A DNA stretch of 11,453 nucleotides from positions 1 through 11,453 of the forward strand of contig DGEC01000082.1 in NCBI GenBank assembly GCA_002385745.1, read 5' to 3'. The DNA is from Firmicutes bacterium UBA3936. GTDB taxonomy: Bacteria > Bacillota > Dethiobacteria > Dethiobacterales > Dethiobacteraceae. Positions 1-8,012 of the stretch are shown here, one piece after another (position 1 is the stretch's first letter; each line of letters starts with the position of its first letter). The position numbers and the translations under genes are program-made. The notes under the pieces are model-generated. The model was not told the origin of the DNA. It ran no database searches and worked only from the letters and a program-made list of their open reading frames with translations.

Positions 1-1263
1 CTCGCAAAGTGCCAGCATTGCCTGAATGCCGGCCGGGCCGCCGCCGACGACGGCGACTTTCTTTTTAACGGGAGCCTTGGGTACACGGCCGTCTTTAAAT
101 TCGAAAACCATGCCCAGGTAAGGGTTGACTGCGCAGTTAAGGGGACGAGACGGGAACAGGCGGCCGGCGCAGGCGTCGCAGCGCAGGCAGGGCCTGCGGC
201 CCTCAGGACGGCCTAAAGCATATTTCCTCGGCATTTCTGGGTCTGCCATCAGCGGCCGGCACATGGCTACAAAATCGGCCCAGCCGTTGCCGATTATTTC
301 CTCGGCCATATCAATGCTCACTATGGAGCCGACTGCGGTAACCAGCAGGTCCGGGTAGCGTTCTTTAATCTTGCGGGCATAGTGGACATTGTAGCCTCTT
401 TCCATCATATAGTTCTGGCACCAATTGCGGTAATATTTAAAATCAAAGTCGCTGTGCAGTCCCGCTGAAACATTAAGCATGTCGATGTAGTCTTTCAGGA
501 TGCCGATGAGTTCCAGTGTTTCGGGGAAGTGCATGCCTTCCGGCGCTATTTCATCGGCGGAGATGCGGAAGTCAATGATGAAATTCGGGCCGCACTTTTC
601 ACGGATGGCTTTGCATACCTCTATGGCAAAGCGTGCCCTGTTTTCCAGTGAACCGCCGTATTCATCCGTTCTTTTGTTGTAGAGGGGACTGGTAAACTGG
701 GAAATCAGGTTGCCGTGCCCGCCGTGAACGAGGCAGATGTTCATGCCCGCCTGCTGCATGCGGTAAGCAGCCATGGCATATTTTTCAACGGTTTCGGCAA
801 TTTTCTCATGCGTCATTTCGATAGCAGGGATTGGGGCGCGTCCAAGCCTTTTGGCCCTTGAAATTTCACTTGCCGTTATTATGGGGGACGCGCTGATGGG
901 GGGGCGCCCGATAGCTTCAGGAGCGGTATCCTTGCCGTTGTGGTTGATTTCCAGGGATGCGTGGCAGCCGTATTGGGTGGCCATTTCGGCATACCAGGAA
1001 AGCGGCAGGATGCTTTTGTCTTCACGCAGATCAAGCTGGTAGTCTTCGTCAAAGCATTCGGTGCGGTCGATGGAGGCATTGCCCACATAAATAACGGCGG
1101 CACCTCCGCGCGCGAAGGGGCGCATCCAGTCTACAAAGTCACGTGTTACAAGTCCTTCATGGCTGGCCACATTAGGAGACGGCGGCGCCATGATAATACG
1201 GTTTTTCAAATCAATTCCCCTGATTCTGATAGGTGTAAACACATGCTTATACCTTGATCCCAT
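1..1263 (-). CDS. NADH:flavin oxidoreductase / 2,4-dienoyl-CoA reductase-type FMN-FAD-4Fe4S enzyme, 3' part cut by the window edge
   Basis: I translated this minus-strand frame by hand. It is open from ATG 1263-1261 to the window edge, giving 421 residues. AGGAAG (1271-1276) lies 7 nt upstream and supports the start. The N-terminal part (about 1-350) is an Old Yellow Enzyme TIM barrel. It shows HGGHGNLISQF (180-190), RTDEYGGSLENRARF (198-212) and the late FMN-binding stretches VGSI (311-314) and CRPLMADPE (335-343). A cluster motif C359-x2-C362-x2-C365-x11-C377 would bind 4Fe-4S. A Rossmann start, VAVVGGGPAG (403-412), begins the FAD/NAD(P)H domain. Family members are about 640-670 residues, so roughly a third is missing. 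The family reduces C=C bonds of enoyl-CoA or related unsaturated compounds using NAD(P)H; the substrate is unknown here. Asn185 sits where E. coli dienoyl-CoA reductase has its catalytic Tyr. The family call is firm; the exact reaction is not. Confidence 0.93.
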   Translation of the reverse strand, partial: MGSRYKHVFTPIRIRGIDLKNRIIMAPPSPNVASHEGLVTRDFVDWMRPFARGGAAVIYVGNASIDRTECFDEDYQLDLREDKSILPLSWYAEMATQYGCHASLEINHNGKDTAPEAIGRPPISASPIITASEISRAKRLGRAPIPAIEMTHEKIAETVEKYAMAAYRMQQAGMNICLVHGGHGNLISQFTSPLYNKRTDEYGGSLENRARFAIEVCKAIREKCGPNFIIDFRISADEIAPEGMHFPETLELIGILKDYIDMLNVSAGLHSDFDFKYYRNWCQNYMMERGYNVHYARKIKERYPDLLVTAVGSIVSIDMAEEIIGNGWADFVAMCRPLMADPEMPRKYALGRPEGRRPCLRCDACAGRLFPSRPLNCAVNPYLGMVFEFKDGRVPKAPVKKKVAVVGGGPAGIQAMLALCE

Positions 1264-1300
1264 ATCACTGCTTCCTTTCAATATTTTTTGATATATTGTA

Positions 1301-1330
1301 ATTATAGCATTTTTCTGATCTTATAATCAA
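1301..1330 (-). promoter_or_regulatory. sigma-A-type promoter for the ene-reductase gene
   Basis: Read on the minus strand, TTGATT (1330-1325) and a perfect TATAAT (1306-1301) are 18 nt apart. The -10 box lies about 37 nt upstream of the ATG at 1263. This is inferred from consensus match only. Confidence 0.6.
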
Positions 1331-1361
1331 TGCCTCGCGGAAAAGCTCACATATGATATAC

Positions 1362-1389
1362 TTGCAAATAAGGTCATATATGATATAAT
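1362..1389 (+). promoter_or_regulatory. sigma-A-type promoter for the secreted phosphoesterase gene
   Basis: TTGCAA (1362-1367) and a perfect TATAAT (1384-1389) are 16 nt apart, upstream of the GTG start. The -10 box overlaps the second copy of a 10-bp direct repeat, ATATGATATA (1351-1360 and 1378-1387). A perfect palindrome follows just downstream, so a regulator may bind here. Confidence 0.6.
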
Positions 1390-1401
1390 TTTAAGGAAAT
1401 A

Positions 1402-1415
1402 TTTACTTAAGTAAA
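1402..1415. promoter_or_regulatory. 14-bp perfect palindrome, candidate operator
   Basis: TTTACTTAAGTAAA is its own reverse complement. It starts 12 nt after the -10 box of the plus-strand promoter, so it sits at or just past the expected transcription start. A dimeric repressor site is a reasonable reading but unproven. A short AT-rich palindrome can also arise by chance. Confidence 0.35.
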
Positions 1416-1442
1416 AATATTCAGAAAGTGAGGTTAGCCAAA

Positions 1443-4400
1443 GTGAGTTCCAAAAGGAAGCTGGTTTTGCTGCTTGTGCTGGCAATGGTTCTTTCCCTGT
1501 TTGGCGGGCTGCCGGCCGGTGTTGCTGCAGAAGACGGAATTGTCTACCTTGCTTTTACATCCGATGTTCACTATGATACCTCGTTTGAGCAGAACAATCT
1601 TGAGGTTTGGCTGAAAATGCTCGGCAATGTGGTAGACAGTGTGGATTATATGGGGTTCTGCGGGGACCTCGGCAGTGCTTATGCTCCCACAACCGATGAC
1701 TACTGGGATTATGTCCAGGCAGCTATGGATACCGCCGACAGCTTTGTTGATTCGGGCTTTATCAAATATGGCAATATCTATACTTTCGGCAATCACGAAT
1801 GGTATCCGACAGCAGGGGGAGATTATGAAAACAACAAGGACAATCCCACCGCCAAAAGGTTAATTCATGTTGGCGAAGCGGCCAGAACTGACCGGTATAT
1901 TATTTACTGCTTCGGTGCCGCCGGCACTTCCCGTGATCACGCGCAGGATTTTCTAAGCGAAGATATTGAAATTCTCCGTTCCTACCTTAAAACTGCACCC
2001 ACTGATATTCCGATTATTATTCTTACCCACTTCCCGCTGCATACATTTTCTTCAAGAACTTCTACAAATGCCGCTGAAGTAGTTGAGCTCTTGAATAATT
2101 ATCCCAATGTCATTTTTCTCTGGGGACACAACCACAATGTTTATGATACCCACTACGACCAGGTCTTCATAGCCGGTGATTATATTGCCGTAACGGACGA
2201 CAAGGAAATGGATATCAATTTTACATATGCCGCAGCCGGATGCATATCCGACAGCGAATACACCGGCGGCAGTGCTTTTGTAAGTGGTAAAGGCTTGCTG
2301 CTCGCCATTGCCGGCAGTAAAGTAACCTTTACGTATTATGACTTTGACGGCAATCAACTGCCTCACACCGCAACGGTGGATATCAGCGAGTCAGGAAGCA
2401 CCGGCGGGGACGGGCCCTTCACAGTCAAATTTAAAGACGGCTACAGCGGTGCCATCCTCGATGTACAGACAGTTGAAAAAGGCGGCAGTGCCACCGCTCC
2501 CGAAGTGGAAGAGTATGAAGGGTATGAATTTATAGGCTGGAACAGGGAATTTGACAACATTATAAAAAGCATTACTGTTACGGCATTGTACGAAGAAAAA
2601 GCAGAACCTCTGGAGCCCCTGGCAAAACAGGCCGGACTTGATGAAAACTTTGTTTATCTCAGCCTGTATGTTCTGGATGAACCTGCTGTTGGCAAAAGCG
2701 GCGCTCCGATTATCCTTTACCCTGTTCCCTGGAACGAAGGGATGACCGTTGTCGATGCGGTTGCCAAATTGCACGAAATGGAGTATCCGGACGGTTCAGC
2801 CGGTGTGGAAGCTGACAATCCGTACGGTTTTTACGCCTTTACAGCGATTTGGGGCTGCAAGCCGGAGCACAACACACTGGCTTTTGACAGCAAAAACTAC
2901 GTTGATGCCGGCAAAGAGACAAAGGGCGGCGATATCTACTACCTGCTTGCCTATGATTCCATTAGTGACTGGCTGACCACAAGCCTTATTACCCCAGCCA
3001 AGGCAAAGACTGTTGCCGGCAAGTATATTACCATGCAGGCTCTGACCATGAACATGAATCCCGACTACAGCTATTCTCCCATCGGCTATGCCGCCGATAT
3101 CTATGTGGGCAAGAGCCTCGACAGCCTTGTGGATACCGGCATTGACTCCGACGACAGGGGCTATTTCACACTTAGCTTTGACGAACCCGGCACCTACTAT
3201 GTCATGGCCAGAAGCGACTCCTGTTCAGATGGGATAGCCATTGTGGAAGTAGCCAAGAATGACGGCAACTATGTTTACGTCAACCTTTCCGTGGACGGCA
3301 AAGTCATGTATGACAAGGAAGGCAACTATATTGCCTACTATCCCATGGTCCTTGCGGAAGGCGACACCATTAACGATATCATGACAGAGCTGCATGCCCA
3401 TGCATACGGCAGGGGCAGTGCTTGGTACTCCTACGATTCCGGCGGTTTTTGCTTCCTGGCAGGCGTTTGGGGACTCTACAATGAAAACAACTGCGGAAAT
3501 ATCTACCTAAACAACTCCGACGCCCCGGTAAGCGCCACTACCGTTCTCAAAAACGGCGATGTCCTTGATATCAACGGCTATTCGGACTTTGCTACTTTTG
3601 CCTACTACAGGGCTTCCATGTTTGATAAAAAATATGTTGAAGCCGCCGTCGGCGAGAAAATTACCCTCACGGCATGGCGTGCCGGTCTGAATCTGGAGAC
3701 TTTTGAATATGATAAGAAGCCCAATGCAGCGATTCCCATCTATATTGACTTCAAGGAAACTGAATATGTTACAGACGATAACGGTCAGGTTGTCATCAGC
3801 TTTGACAAGGACGGCACCTATATTGTAACCGGCGGCACCACTCCTTCCTCCACCTGCCCCATCTGTGTTGTTAAGGTTGGCGCAGGCGGCAGCATGGTTA
3901 AAGCAAAAACGGGACCGGATATTGTCTTCTCCAAGCAAACAATTGCCGTCAATGGCGTTGATACTGTCTTCGAAGTATACAACATTGACGGTTACAGCTA
4001 CTTCAAACTCCGCGACCTGGCTTATGTTTTGAATAATACCGGCTCCCAATTCTCCGTGGATTATGATGCAGCGACGAGAACCGTCTCCTGCATCAGGGGC
4101 GAGCCTTATGAGCCCATCGGCGGTGAACTTGTCATCGGTGAAGACAAGGCGGCCCGTGCTGCAGTCAGTACCCATAAATTAACTGTAAACGGCAGCCCTG
4201 TCAGCCTCAAGTATTACTGCATTGGCGGCAACAACTTCTTCAGGCTCTCGGATCTGGCCAATGCACTGAAGTTTGAGGCTGTTTACGACGAAGCGACCGG
4301 AACCGGTTTCATAAACAGCTTTGAAAAAGTGGAAAAGGGTGAACCAGTAGGCACAGTTTATTTCTATGCAGTTACCGATGCGGAAATTTTAACCGATAAA

Positions 4401-4961
4401 GAAGGCAAGCCTGTTGTTCATTATGCTGTTCCGATATACGAAGGTGATACCATAGCCGACGCCATAACCACACTTCATGAACTGGCTTACGGCGACGGGT
4501 ATGCCTGGGGATTTGATACTCACAGCACCTATGGTCCTATCCTCACCGAACTGTGGGGCAAGCCCACCGGCAGTACAGCATATGGCGGCGGCATCTGGAC
4601 CGATTCTGCCGGTGCCAGGCATGCCGATCCCACAGCTCCCGCCGTTGACGGCATGGTAGTTTATCTTAACAACTTCACCGACGGCACCGGTTTTGCCCAT
4701 TTCAGGTGCGGCTATTTCGACCGGCCCTATGTGGAGCTCTCGGCCGGTGAATCGGTTACTCTGACTTTCCTGCGCAGCTCCGGTGACGGCAGTGCAAAGC
4801 CTGTAGCTAATACGGCAGTAGCAGTTAACGGTGAACCTGCAGGCACCACTGATGATAACGGGCAAATTACCCTTTCCTTTGCAGCAGCCGGCGAATACCT
4901 TGTAACCGGCGAAGCCGGTCTGTCATGGACTGTCGGCGTCTGCTACGTGGTAGTCAAGTAG
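1443..4961 (+). CDS. secreted multidomain calcineurin-like metallophosphoesterase with repeated C-terminal modules
   Basis: I chose GTG 1443 because GAGG (1430-1433) lies 9 nt upstream; an in-frame GTG at 1428 has no visible ribosome binding site. The product is 1172 residues (numbering from 1443). Residues 1-29 are a signal peptide ending in GVAA, so the protein is exported. The phosphoesterase domain (about 33-310) has all metal-site motifs: D41-x-H43, GD (D75), GNHE (116-119), H196 in ILTHFPLH, and GHNH (228-231). Residues about 326-386 resemble an InlB B-repeat (Listeria-Bacteroides repeat). Three related units of about 200 residues follow (about 403-605, 609-812, 969-1172). Each starts like a DUF4430 domain and ends in an Ig-like strand pattern such as TDDNGQITLSF. 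A copper-amine-oxidase N-terminal-like pair of half-repeats (about 820-959; YFKLRDLAYVL, FFRLSDLANAL) separates the second and third units. No LPXTG, SLH or transmembrane anchor is visible. Substrate unknown; phosphodiester or nucleotide cleavage outside the cell is inferred. Confidence 0.9.
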   Translation: MSSKRKLVLLLVLAMVLSLFGGLPAGVAAEDGIVYLAFTSDVHYDTSFEQNNLEVWLKMLGNVVDSVDYMGFCGDLGSAYAPTTDDYWDYVQAAMDTADSFVDSGFIKYGNIYTFGNHEWYPTAGGDYENNKDNPTAKRLIHVGEAARTDRYIIYCFGAAGTSRDHAQDFLSEDIEILRSYLKTAPTDIPIIILTHFPLHTFSSRTSTNAAEVVELLNNYPNVIFLWGHNHNVYDTHYDQVFIAGDYIAVTDDKEMDINFTYAAAGCISDSEYTGGSAFVSGKGLLLAIAGSKVTFTYYDFDGNQLPHTATVDISESGSTGGDGPFTVKFKDGYSGAILDVQTVEKGGSATAPEVEEYEGYEFIGWNREFDNIIKSITVTALYEEKAEPLEPLAKQAGLDENFVYLSLYVLDEPAVGKSGAPIILYPVPWNEGMTVVDAVAKLHEMEYPDGSAGVEADNPYGFYAFTAIWGCKPEHNTLAFDSKNYVDAGKETKGGDIYYLLAYDSISDWLTTSLITPAKAKTVAGKYITMQALTMNMNPDYSYSPIGYAADIYVGKSLDSLVDTGIDSDDRGYFTLSFDEPGTYYVMARSDSCSDGIAIVEVAKNDGNYVYVNLSVDGKVMYDKEGNYIAYYPMVLAEGDTINDIMTELHAHAYGRGSAWYSYDSGGFCFLAGVWGLYNENNCGNIYLNNSDAPVSATTVLKNGDVLDINGYSDFATFAYYRASMFDKKYVEAAVGEKITLTAWRAGLNLETFEYDKKPNAAIPIYIDFKETEYVTDDNGQVVISFDKDGTYIVTGGTTPSSTCPICVVKVGAGGSMVKAKTGPDIVFSKQTIAVNGVDTVFEVYNIDGYSYFKLRDLAYVLNNTGSQFSVDYDAATRTVSCIRGEPYEPIGGELVIGEDKAARAAVSTHKLTVNGSPVSLKYYCIGGNNFFRLSDLANALKFEAVYDEATGTGFINSFEKVEKGEPVGTVYFYAVTDAEILTDKEGKPVVHYAVPIYEGDTIADAITTLHELAYGDGYAWGFDTHSTYGPILTELWGKPTGSTAYGGGIWTDSAGARHADPTAPAVDGMVVYLNNFTDGTGFAHFRCGYFDRPYVELSAGESVTLTFLRSSGDGSAKPVANTAVAVNGEPAGTTDDNGQITLSFAAAGEYLVTGEAGLSWTVGVCYVVVK

Positions 4962-4981
4962 CATACGGAAAACAAATCCGC

Positions 4982-5023
4982 AAAAATAAAACCGGCCGGA
5001 ACATTTCGGCCGGTTTTATTTTT
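4982..5023. terminator. bidirectional rho-independent terminator between convergent genes
   Basis: AAAAATAAAACCGGCCG (4982-4998) and its exact reverse complement (5007-5023) form a 17-bp stem with an 8-nt loop. The GC core is flanked by A-rich sequence on the left and T-rich sequence on the right, so it works on both strands. It lies 20 nt after the stop of the plus-strand phosphoesterase. The TAA stop (5018-5016) and last codons of the minus-strand activase gene are inside the right arm. Confidence 0.92.
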
Positions 5024-6662
5024 CCAGTGCCAGCAAAGCGGCACCCAAAGCGCCGCAAAGGTCGGGTGCTGCGGGGATAAATAATCTGTCCCCGAGCTTT
5101 TTCTCCAGTTCCCGGACGACGCCTGCGTTGCGGGCCACGCCACCGGTCATCATGTAAGGGGCCCGGCCCCCGGCGCGGCTGACCATGGAAGCGGTTTTAG
5201 CCGCCACCGCCTTGTTAAGCCCGTGTACAATATCCGGCGTGCCGTGGTTGCCGGCAATGAGGGAGATGACTTCAGATTCGGCAAACACGGTGCACATGCT
5301 GGAAATAGTCAAATCATGCTTCCAGACAAGCCCGGCAGCACTGAGCTCCTCAATATCCATTTCCAGGGTGCGGGCCATCATTTCCAGGAAACGCCCCGTG
5401 CCGGCGGCGCACTTGTCGTTCATGATAAAATTTGTTACCTTGCCGTCACTATCAAGGCAGATTACCTTGCTGTCCTGGCCTCCGATATCCACAATAGTTC
5501 GCACGCCGGGGTTCAGGAAATGGGCTCCCCTGGCGTGGCAGGTTATTTCGGTTATGGCGGCATCGGCGAAGGAAATGCTGTTTCTTCCGTAGCCTGTGGC
5601 AACAATGGCTGCAAAGCCGTCCAAATCCGCCTTAAGTTTGCTTGCAACTTCCGCCAAAGCAGCCCGAGCACTCTTTTCCACCTTTGCCCCGGTGCGGACA
5701 GTGGCGGAAGCCACTATTTCACGCTTTTCATTCAAAACGACCATATTTGTCGTTGTGGAGCCGCTGTCGATGCCGGCATACAATTTCTTGCCGGTTGCCT
5801 TTTTAGGGACTGTGTCGACCTTGGGTGCCAGGCTTTCCATGAATGCTTCCAGGCGGGTGGAAAACTGGCCGAGCGCCTGGGGGGTGTAATCCGATTCCAG
5901 CTTTAAAACAGGTAGGTTGGTTTCTTTTTTCAGCCGGGCGTAATCGAAACCGTAATAATCGCAAAATTTCACGGTGTGATAAATAATGCCCCGCAGGTTT
6001 TCGTTTTCCCACAGAACCCGGCGTCCTGCCACATTTGTCATGCGCATACAGGGTATCAAGCGGAGAAGAGCACCGGCATACCAGTCCAGGAGCACCTCAA
6101 AATCCATACTTTCAATATCATCCGGCAGCTTTTCCAGCCACCTGTTTCCGCTGCAGGTCAAATCAAGCAGGGGATACCGGATTTTATCCTGCAGGAACTT
6201 AAGCATTTGGCTGCTGACCCGGGCTCCCAGGAGGGCAAGGAAGGGCTTGTCCGCATCAGGCGGCGCTGCCTGCCTGCAGGCGACAATAAACAACTGCCTG
6301 TCAAAGCCAGAGTTAGCCCGCGTGCTGTATAACTCGTAAAGTTTTAGAAGTTCCTTTTTAAACTGCCAGCGGGCGCAGGGCTCGTCAGCATGGGGGAGGG
6401 TTATCAAATGCAGCAGTTTATGCTTTCCCTGTGCTTTGAGCACATCATGCACCCTGTGCTGGGAATCGCAGCAGTTGACCAGTACAAGTTCTTCTACTTC
6501 CGTGCTCTGCTGCAAAAATGCCTTGGCATGGCAGCAGAGGTTTGTATGGGTTAGGCTTTCGGCATGTTCAAAATCCAAAACTTCGCTGTTTAGAAGTTTT
6601 GTCTCTGCGCCCAGGGCATGCAGCAGTTCCACAGGTGTGTATTTGCAGGTATATCCGATCAT
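5016..6662 (-). CDS. fusion of a 2-hydroxyacyl-CoA dehydratase D-like domain with a BadF/HgdC-type ATPase activase
   Basis: The protein has 548 residues. Its start ATG (6662) overlaps the upstream stop as ATGA and has GGAGGG (6669-6674) 6 nt away. Residues about 1-280 resemble HgdB/BcrC proteins (GYTCKYTPVELLHALG, NLCCHAK, VNCCDS) but are shorter than a stand-alone subunit. Residues about 292-548 are a complete ASKHA-fold activase: GIDSGSTTTN (297-306), TGYGR (356-360), DIGGQDSK (392-399), MNDKCAAGTGRFLE (414-427), CTVFAESEV (457-465) and TGGVARN (506-512). Cys418 and Cys457 match the ligands of the 4Fe-4S cluster that bridges the activase dimer. Family role: ATP hydrolysis drives one electron into a partner dehydratase, benzoyl-CoA reductase or double-cubane-cluster protein. 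The partner is probably the 427-residue protein encoded just upstream. Whether the N-terminal domain is catalytic, structural or a docking unit is unknown. Confidence 0.92.
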   Translation of the reverse strand: MIGYTCKYTPVELLHALGAETKLLNSEVLDFEHAESLTHTNLCCHAKAFLQQSTEVEELVLVNCCDSQHRVHDVLKAQGKHKLLHLITLPHADEPCARWQFKKELLKLYELYSTRANSGFDRQLFIVACRQAAPPDADKPFLALLGARVSSQMLKFLQDKIRYPLLDLTCSGNRWLEKLPDDIESMDFEVLLDWYAGALLRLIPCMRMTNVAGRRVLWENENLRGIIYHTVKFCDYYGFDYARLKKETNLPVLKLESDYTPQALGQFSTRLEAFMESLAPKVDTVPKKATGKKLYAGIDSGSTTTNMVVLNEKREIVASATVRTGAKVEKSARAALAEVASKLKADLDGFAAIVATGYGRNSISFADAAITEITCHARGAHFLNPGVRTIVDIGGQDSKVICLDSDGKVTNFIMNDKCAAGTGRFLEMMARTLEMDIEELSAAGLVWKHDLTISSMCTVFAESEVISLIAGNHGTPDIVHGLNKAVAAKTASMVSRAGGRAPYMMTGGVARNAGVVRELEKKLGDRLFIPAAPDLCGALGAALLALEK

Positions 6663-7942
6663 TTTTTACCCTCCAACTGTTCAAGAAAGGCATTTACCCG
6701 TGTGACCATCTGCCCGTCCGTGACATTGCGGGAATCACAGCCGTCGCCGTCCAGGACAAGGGTGGGAAAGCCTTCCGCTTCCAGGGTGCTTTTGGCCAGC
6801 TGCGACATGCCCATGGTTTGTTTGCATCCCCAGTGGCAGAAAATAAGGACGCCGTCGGCCTTTAATTTTTTGGCATAATAAACTGCCGCTTCAATGCGCC
6901 GCTCCGCCCCGCCGTTATGGATATTGTGCAGGAGGCGCCGGGCCATGCTTTCATAGGGCTTTTGGGGATCCATATCAATCAGGACATCATAAGTAAGGTC
7001 GCAGCCCACAATTTCGCAGCGCCCGCTTCTATCGAAAAGTGTCCGCATGGAATCCTGCCAGTTGGGCAGGGTGTGCAGCCAGAGTATCCGCTTTTTCCCC
7101 GCCTTTGGCGGTGCATTTTGCGCCGCCTGCTTGAGGGCGTTAATATAGTCTTCTCCTTCCGGTGTGCCCAGGAATACATGGGTGGCAATCAGCGAGTACA
7201 GTTCGCCGCTCATGGTAACGGGTAGCGAGCAGCGGCTGCGGATATCCAGGTACTCCCGGAAACTCTTCAGGGAGCGGTCTGCAATGCCTACTGCCGCGCA
7301 CAGCCTGTTCCAATCAATTTTTTTCCGGCAAATGTCTTCCAGGGCGGCGCTTGCGGCGCGCAGCTGCTCTGCAACATAATGCTCGGCTTCCCTGTCGATC
7401 TTGTCTGGCACGTCTACCACCAGATGCGGGATGCGGTAATATTCGGCCAGGCGCCGGAAGGAAAGGCGGTTTGCATCACAGGCCAGCGTGGTATTGGCGA
7501 CAAAAAGCGGCTTTGGCAGCACGCCTGTTTCCGCAAAGCCAATCATAATTTTGTGATAGGAGCAATAGCTCTCCGGTACATCGGCGCTTTCCGCCGCTTC
7601 TGCAAATACCTGCTCGCAGGCGGAATTAACAAGATAAACGGACAGCGCTTCCGGGAACATGGGGGTAATACCCAGGGAGTGCAGGATTTCGCAAGGGAAG
7701 AAAATATTAATCATCACTGAGTTTTCGGGATGGAGGAAAGATTTGTAGATTGACCAGGACAGGGCGGCGCCCATTTTTGTATATGCCCTTTCCAGTCCGC
7801 TTCTGCCTGTCAGGGTGTTTCTCCAGCCGTTCAACCCGTAAACTACGGCCAGCAGCCGGCGGACGCGGACGGGGTTTGCGCAAACCTGTCCTGTGACAAT
7901 GTTCCCAAATGTTTTGACAATTTTATCGGCGATTTTGCTCAT
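6659..7942 (-). CDS. 2-hydroxyacyl-CoA dehydratase / benzoyl-CoA reductase family subunit (HgdB/BcrC/BadD type)
   Basis: This is a complete 427-residue protein. ATG (7942-7940) has GGAGAG (7950-7955) 7 nt upstream, and an extended -10 promoter lies further up. Family patterns are present in order: FFPCEILHSLGITPMFPE (81-98), YCSYHKIMIG (126-135), NTTLACDANRLSFRRLAE (150-167), IPHLVVDVPD (171-180), LIFCHWGCKQTMG (366-378) and LDGDGCDSRNVTDGQMVTRVNAFLEQL (start 397). Conserved-region cysteines that could bind an Fe-S cluster include C84, C127, C155, C369 and C373. The family removes water from 2-hydroxyacyl-CoA, reduces aromatic acyl-CoA, or (double-cubane proteins) reduces small molecules; all need an activase. 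Translation is coupled by a 4-bp overlap to the downstream activase fusion. No separate HgdA-type partner is present, so a homodimer or a pair with the fusion's N-terminal domain is inferred. Substrate not determinable. Confidence 0.9.
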   Translation of the reverse strand: MSKIADKIVKTFGNIVTGQVCANPVRVRRLLAVVYGLNGWRNTLTGRSGLERAYTKMGAALSWSIYKSFLHPENSVMINIFFPCEILHSLGITPMFPEALSVYLVNSACEQVFAEAAESADVPESYCSYHKIMIGFAETGVLPKPLFVANTTLACDANRLSFRRLAEYYRIPHLVVDVPDKIDREAEHYVAEQLRAASAALEDICRKKIDWNRLCAAVGIADRSLKSFREYLDIRSRCSLPVTMSGELYSLIATHVFLGTPEGEDYINALKQAAQNAPPKAGKKRILWLHTLPNWQDSMRTLFDRSGRCEIVGCDLTYDVLIDMDPQKPYESMARRLLHNIHNGGAERRIEAAVYYAKKLKADGVLIFCHWGCKQTMGMSQLAKSTLEAEGFPTLVLDGDGCDSRNVTDGQMVTRVNAFLEQLEGKK

Positions 7943-7984
7943 GGGGAATCTCTCCGTTAATTCTAGAGCTTCTTTGCTGCCTTA

Positions 7985-8012
7985 ATTATATCAGATGAAA
8001 TGCTGAAGTGAA
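7985..8012 (-). promoter_or_regulatory. extended -10 promoter of the dehydratase-activase operon
   Basis: On the minus strand, TTCACT (8012-8007) and TATAAT (7990-7985) are 16 nt apart, with TGA just before TATAAT giving an extended -10. The -10 box is about 42 nt upstream of the ATG. An 8-bp inverted repeat, TTAATTAT (7982-7989) and ATAATTAA (8012-8019), brackets the promoter and could be an operator. Confidence 0.5.

Noticed and set aside
940..1257. 105-codon plus-strand open frame at the left
   Set aside because: It overlaps the ene-reductase gene in antisense, including conserved FMN-domain positions.
3507..4175. 222-codon minus-strand open frame
   Set aside because: It is antisense to the phosphoesterase modules, with no recognisable domain; it arises from codon bias of the opposite strand.
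5223..5906. 227-codon plus-strand open frame
   Set aside because: It lies wholly antisense to the activase fusion, whose motifs are unmistakable, and its translation shows no family pattern or ribosome binding site.
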